From CAKZQX01 sp034437035 (GTDB lineage Bacteria > Chloroflexota > Chloroflexia > Chloroflexales > Chloroflexaceae): a DNA stretch of 64,000 nt. The notes beneath the pieces were generated by a model, which was not told the DNA's origin, did no database searches, and saw only the letters and a list, made by a program, of their open reading frames with translations. Location of the stretch: positions 8,029-72,028 of the forward strand of contig DAOTUI010000128.1 in the NCBI GenBank assembly GCA_034437035.1, given 5' to 3'. Position 1 is the stretch's first letter. Each line of letters opens with the position of its first letter. Both the position numbers and the translations under genes were made by a program. Below are positions 63,144 through 64,000 of this stretch, piece after piece.

Positions 63144-63997
63144 GTTTCATCCATTACGGCTCGGGGTTGAGCACTGAAAGAATCGATACCGACCCAGCTC
63201 TCCTGCACGTCAGATGAGGTTTCATCCATTACGGCTCGGGGTTGAGCACTGAAAGTTTGCCATGAACAGTCGCGCTTGCCTCTGGACCGCTTGTTTCATC
63301 CATTACGGCTCGGGGTTGAGCACTGAAAGTCTGAAGCTAGAATAGCCCTGTTGAGCTCCCGGTAACGTTTCATCCATTACGGCTCGGGGTTGAGCACTGA
63401 AAGCTCAATAATTTGGCAGATGTCGCTGTCATCCGACAGTAGTTTCATCCATTACGGCTCGGGGTTGAGCACTGAAAGTACAACAGGATATATGCTGCGA
63501 CAAAGCGGACACAACAGTTTCATCCATTACGGCTCGGGGTTGAGCACTGAAAGGCGGGGCAGCTGGCATTACTACTGCACGCCGCAATACAGTTTCATCC
63601 ATTACGGCTCGGGGTTGAGCACTGAAAGACCGGAGGTGCGACATACGCAGTTGTCGAAATGGCAGTTTCATCCATTACGGCTCGGGGTTGAGCACTGAAA
63701 GGTCTGAAGACATTTCTGGACAGCGCCGCTACAGCCTAGGTTTCATCCATTACGGCTCGGGGTTGAGCACTGAAAGTTATTATAAGAGGCAGGGTCGTTT
63801 TATCCCGCTACAAGTTTCATCCATTACGGCTCGGGGTTGAGCACTGAAAGGTCTGCAAGTTCTGAAGTCGCCGAGTTAGCAACCGCGTGTTTCATCCATT
63901 ACGGCTCGGGGTTGAGCACTGAAAGTTAATTGGCTCCGGGTAGAGCTTGATTACAATTTTGTTTCATCCATTACGGCTCGGGGTTGAGCACTGAAAG
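63144..63997 (+). CRISPR. CRISPR array, at least 12 repeats, continuing past the window
   Basis: Twelve identical 37-bp repeats starting GTTTCATCCATTACGG and ending GAGCACTGAAAG, at 63144, 63219, 63293, 63367, 63442, 63517, 63592, 63665, 63740, 63814, 63889 and 63961. The eleven spacers are 35-38 bp and all differ. No repeat has a substitution, so the leader-proximal part is in view and the older end lies outside. Repeat length and the GAAAG end suggest a type I or III system, but no cas gene is in the window. Confidence 0.97.
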
Positions 63998-64000
63998 TTT

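Noticed and set aside
63390..63698. Open reading frames across the CRISPR repeats
   Set aside because: The repeated peptide is a product of the 37-bp repeat read in frame; it has no ribosome site and no domain.

Overview
Organism. The window looks like a chromosomal segment of a filamentous or soil/aquatic Chloroflexota bacterium. This is an inference from gene content, not a database match. Supporting points are a WGR-PARP enzyme of the type known from Herpetosiphon, paired Uma2 nucleases, a glycine-rich RRM protein, DUF892 and DUF5752 stress proteins, an RsbR-type PAS-STAS protein, and large intergenic spaces full of repeats. Housekeeping genes (lysS, greA, one tRNA-Arg, a partial pncB, a SigA-like sigma factor) place it on a chromosome.

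Layout. 1-4.4 kb: a partial pncB, a membrane-anchored protein and a PAS-PAS-STAS signalling protein, then a HEAT-repeat remnant. 4.4-6.8 kb: a decayed island (BrxA-like fragment, an ATPase without its Walker A half, four 21-22 bp iteron-like repeats) ending at the 3' end of a tRNA-Arg gene. 7.2-18.5 kb: small regulatory and stress genes, including three response regulators, a SigA-like sigma factor, DUF892, DUF5752, a YflT-like glycine-zipper protein, DUF1360 and a cupin. Five of these units are preceded by textbook sigma-54 (-24/-12) promoters. 19-24.6 kb: a three-gene RND efflux operon. 24.8-27.2 kb: a Spo0M-like protein, then a second DUF892 gene and an mgtC gene transcribed divergently from two sigma-54 promoters. 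28.1-29.2 kb: a conserved protein gene followed by its own promoter, two tandem tRNA-mimicking RNA modules of the bacterial Y RNA (YrlA) type, and a terminator. 30.6-44.5 kb: RRM protein, fatty acid desaturase, CrtI-like oxidoreductase, NAGPA-type lipoprotein, flavin reductase with thioesterase, PQQ-type sugar dehydrogenase, a large GGDEF/HD-GYP protein, an acyltransferase and an SDR protein. 44.7-47.5 kb: a decayed Doc-type toxin/antitoxin pair behind lysS, then greA. 48.3-62.6 kb: SDR, PfpI, methyltransferase, WGR-PARP with a partner gene, HtrA, two Uma2 proteins, an ACR3 arsenite pump with an ArsR-type operator, an IS4-type transposase remnant and an aldolase/dehydrogenase fusion. 63.1-64.0 kb: a CRISPR array of at least 12 repeats running off the edge, with no cas gene in view.

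Repeats. The most striking feature is a family of about 200 bp palindromic elements, at least 25 intact or damaged copies in 64 kb. Each has terminal inverted repeats (CAGGAGTTACGCGG-like), two asymmetric inner arms and a long, almost perfect central hairpin. The hairpin sequence differs from copy to copy while base pairing is kept. Many copies have 7-8 bp target-site duplications, and several sit nose to tail. Two lesser dispersed families (about 124 bp and about 120 bp) and several low-complexity arrays fill the remaining gaps.

How it fits together. The sigma-54 promoters would tie together a second sigma factor, two ferritin-like DUF892 proteins, a DUF5752 protein, two small proteins and MgtC, which suggests one stress regulon. 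The Y RNA unit would need a Ro60/Rsr protein encoded elsewhere. The palindromic elements have no cognate transposase here, so they must be mobilised in trans or be fossils. Some lie between a promoter and its gene and could act as terminators or 5' UTR structures.
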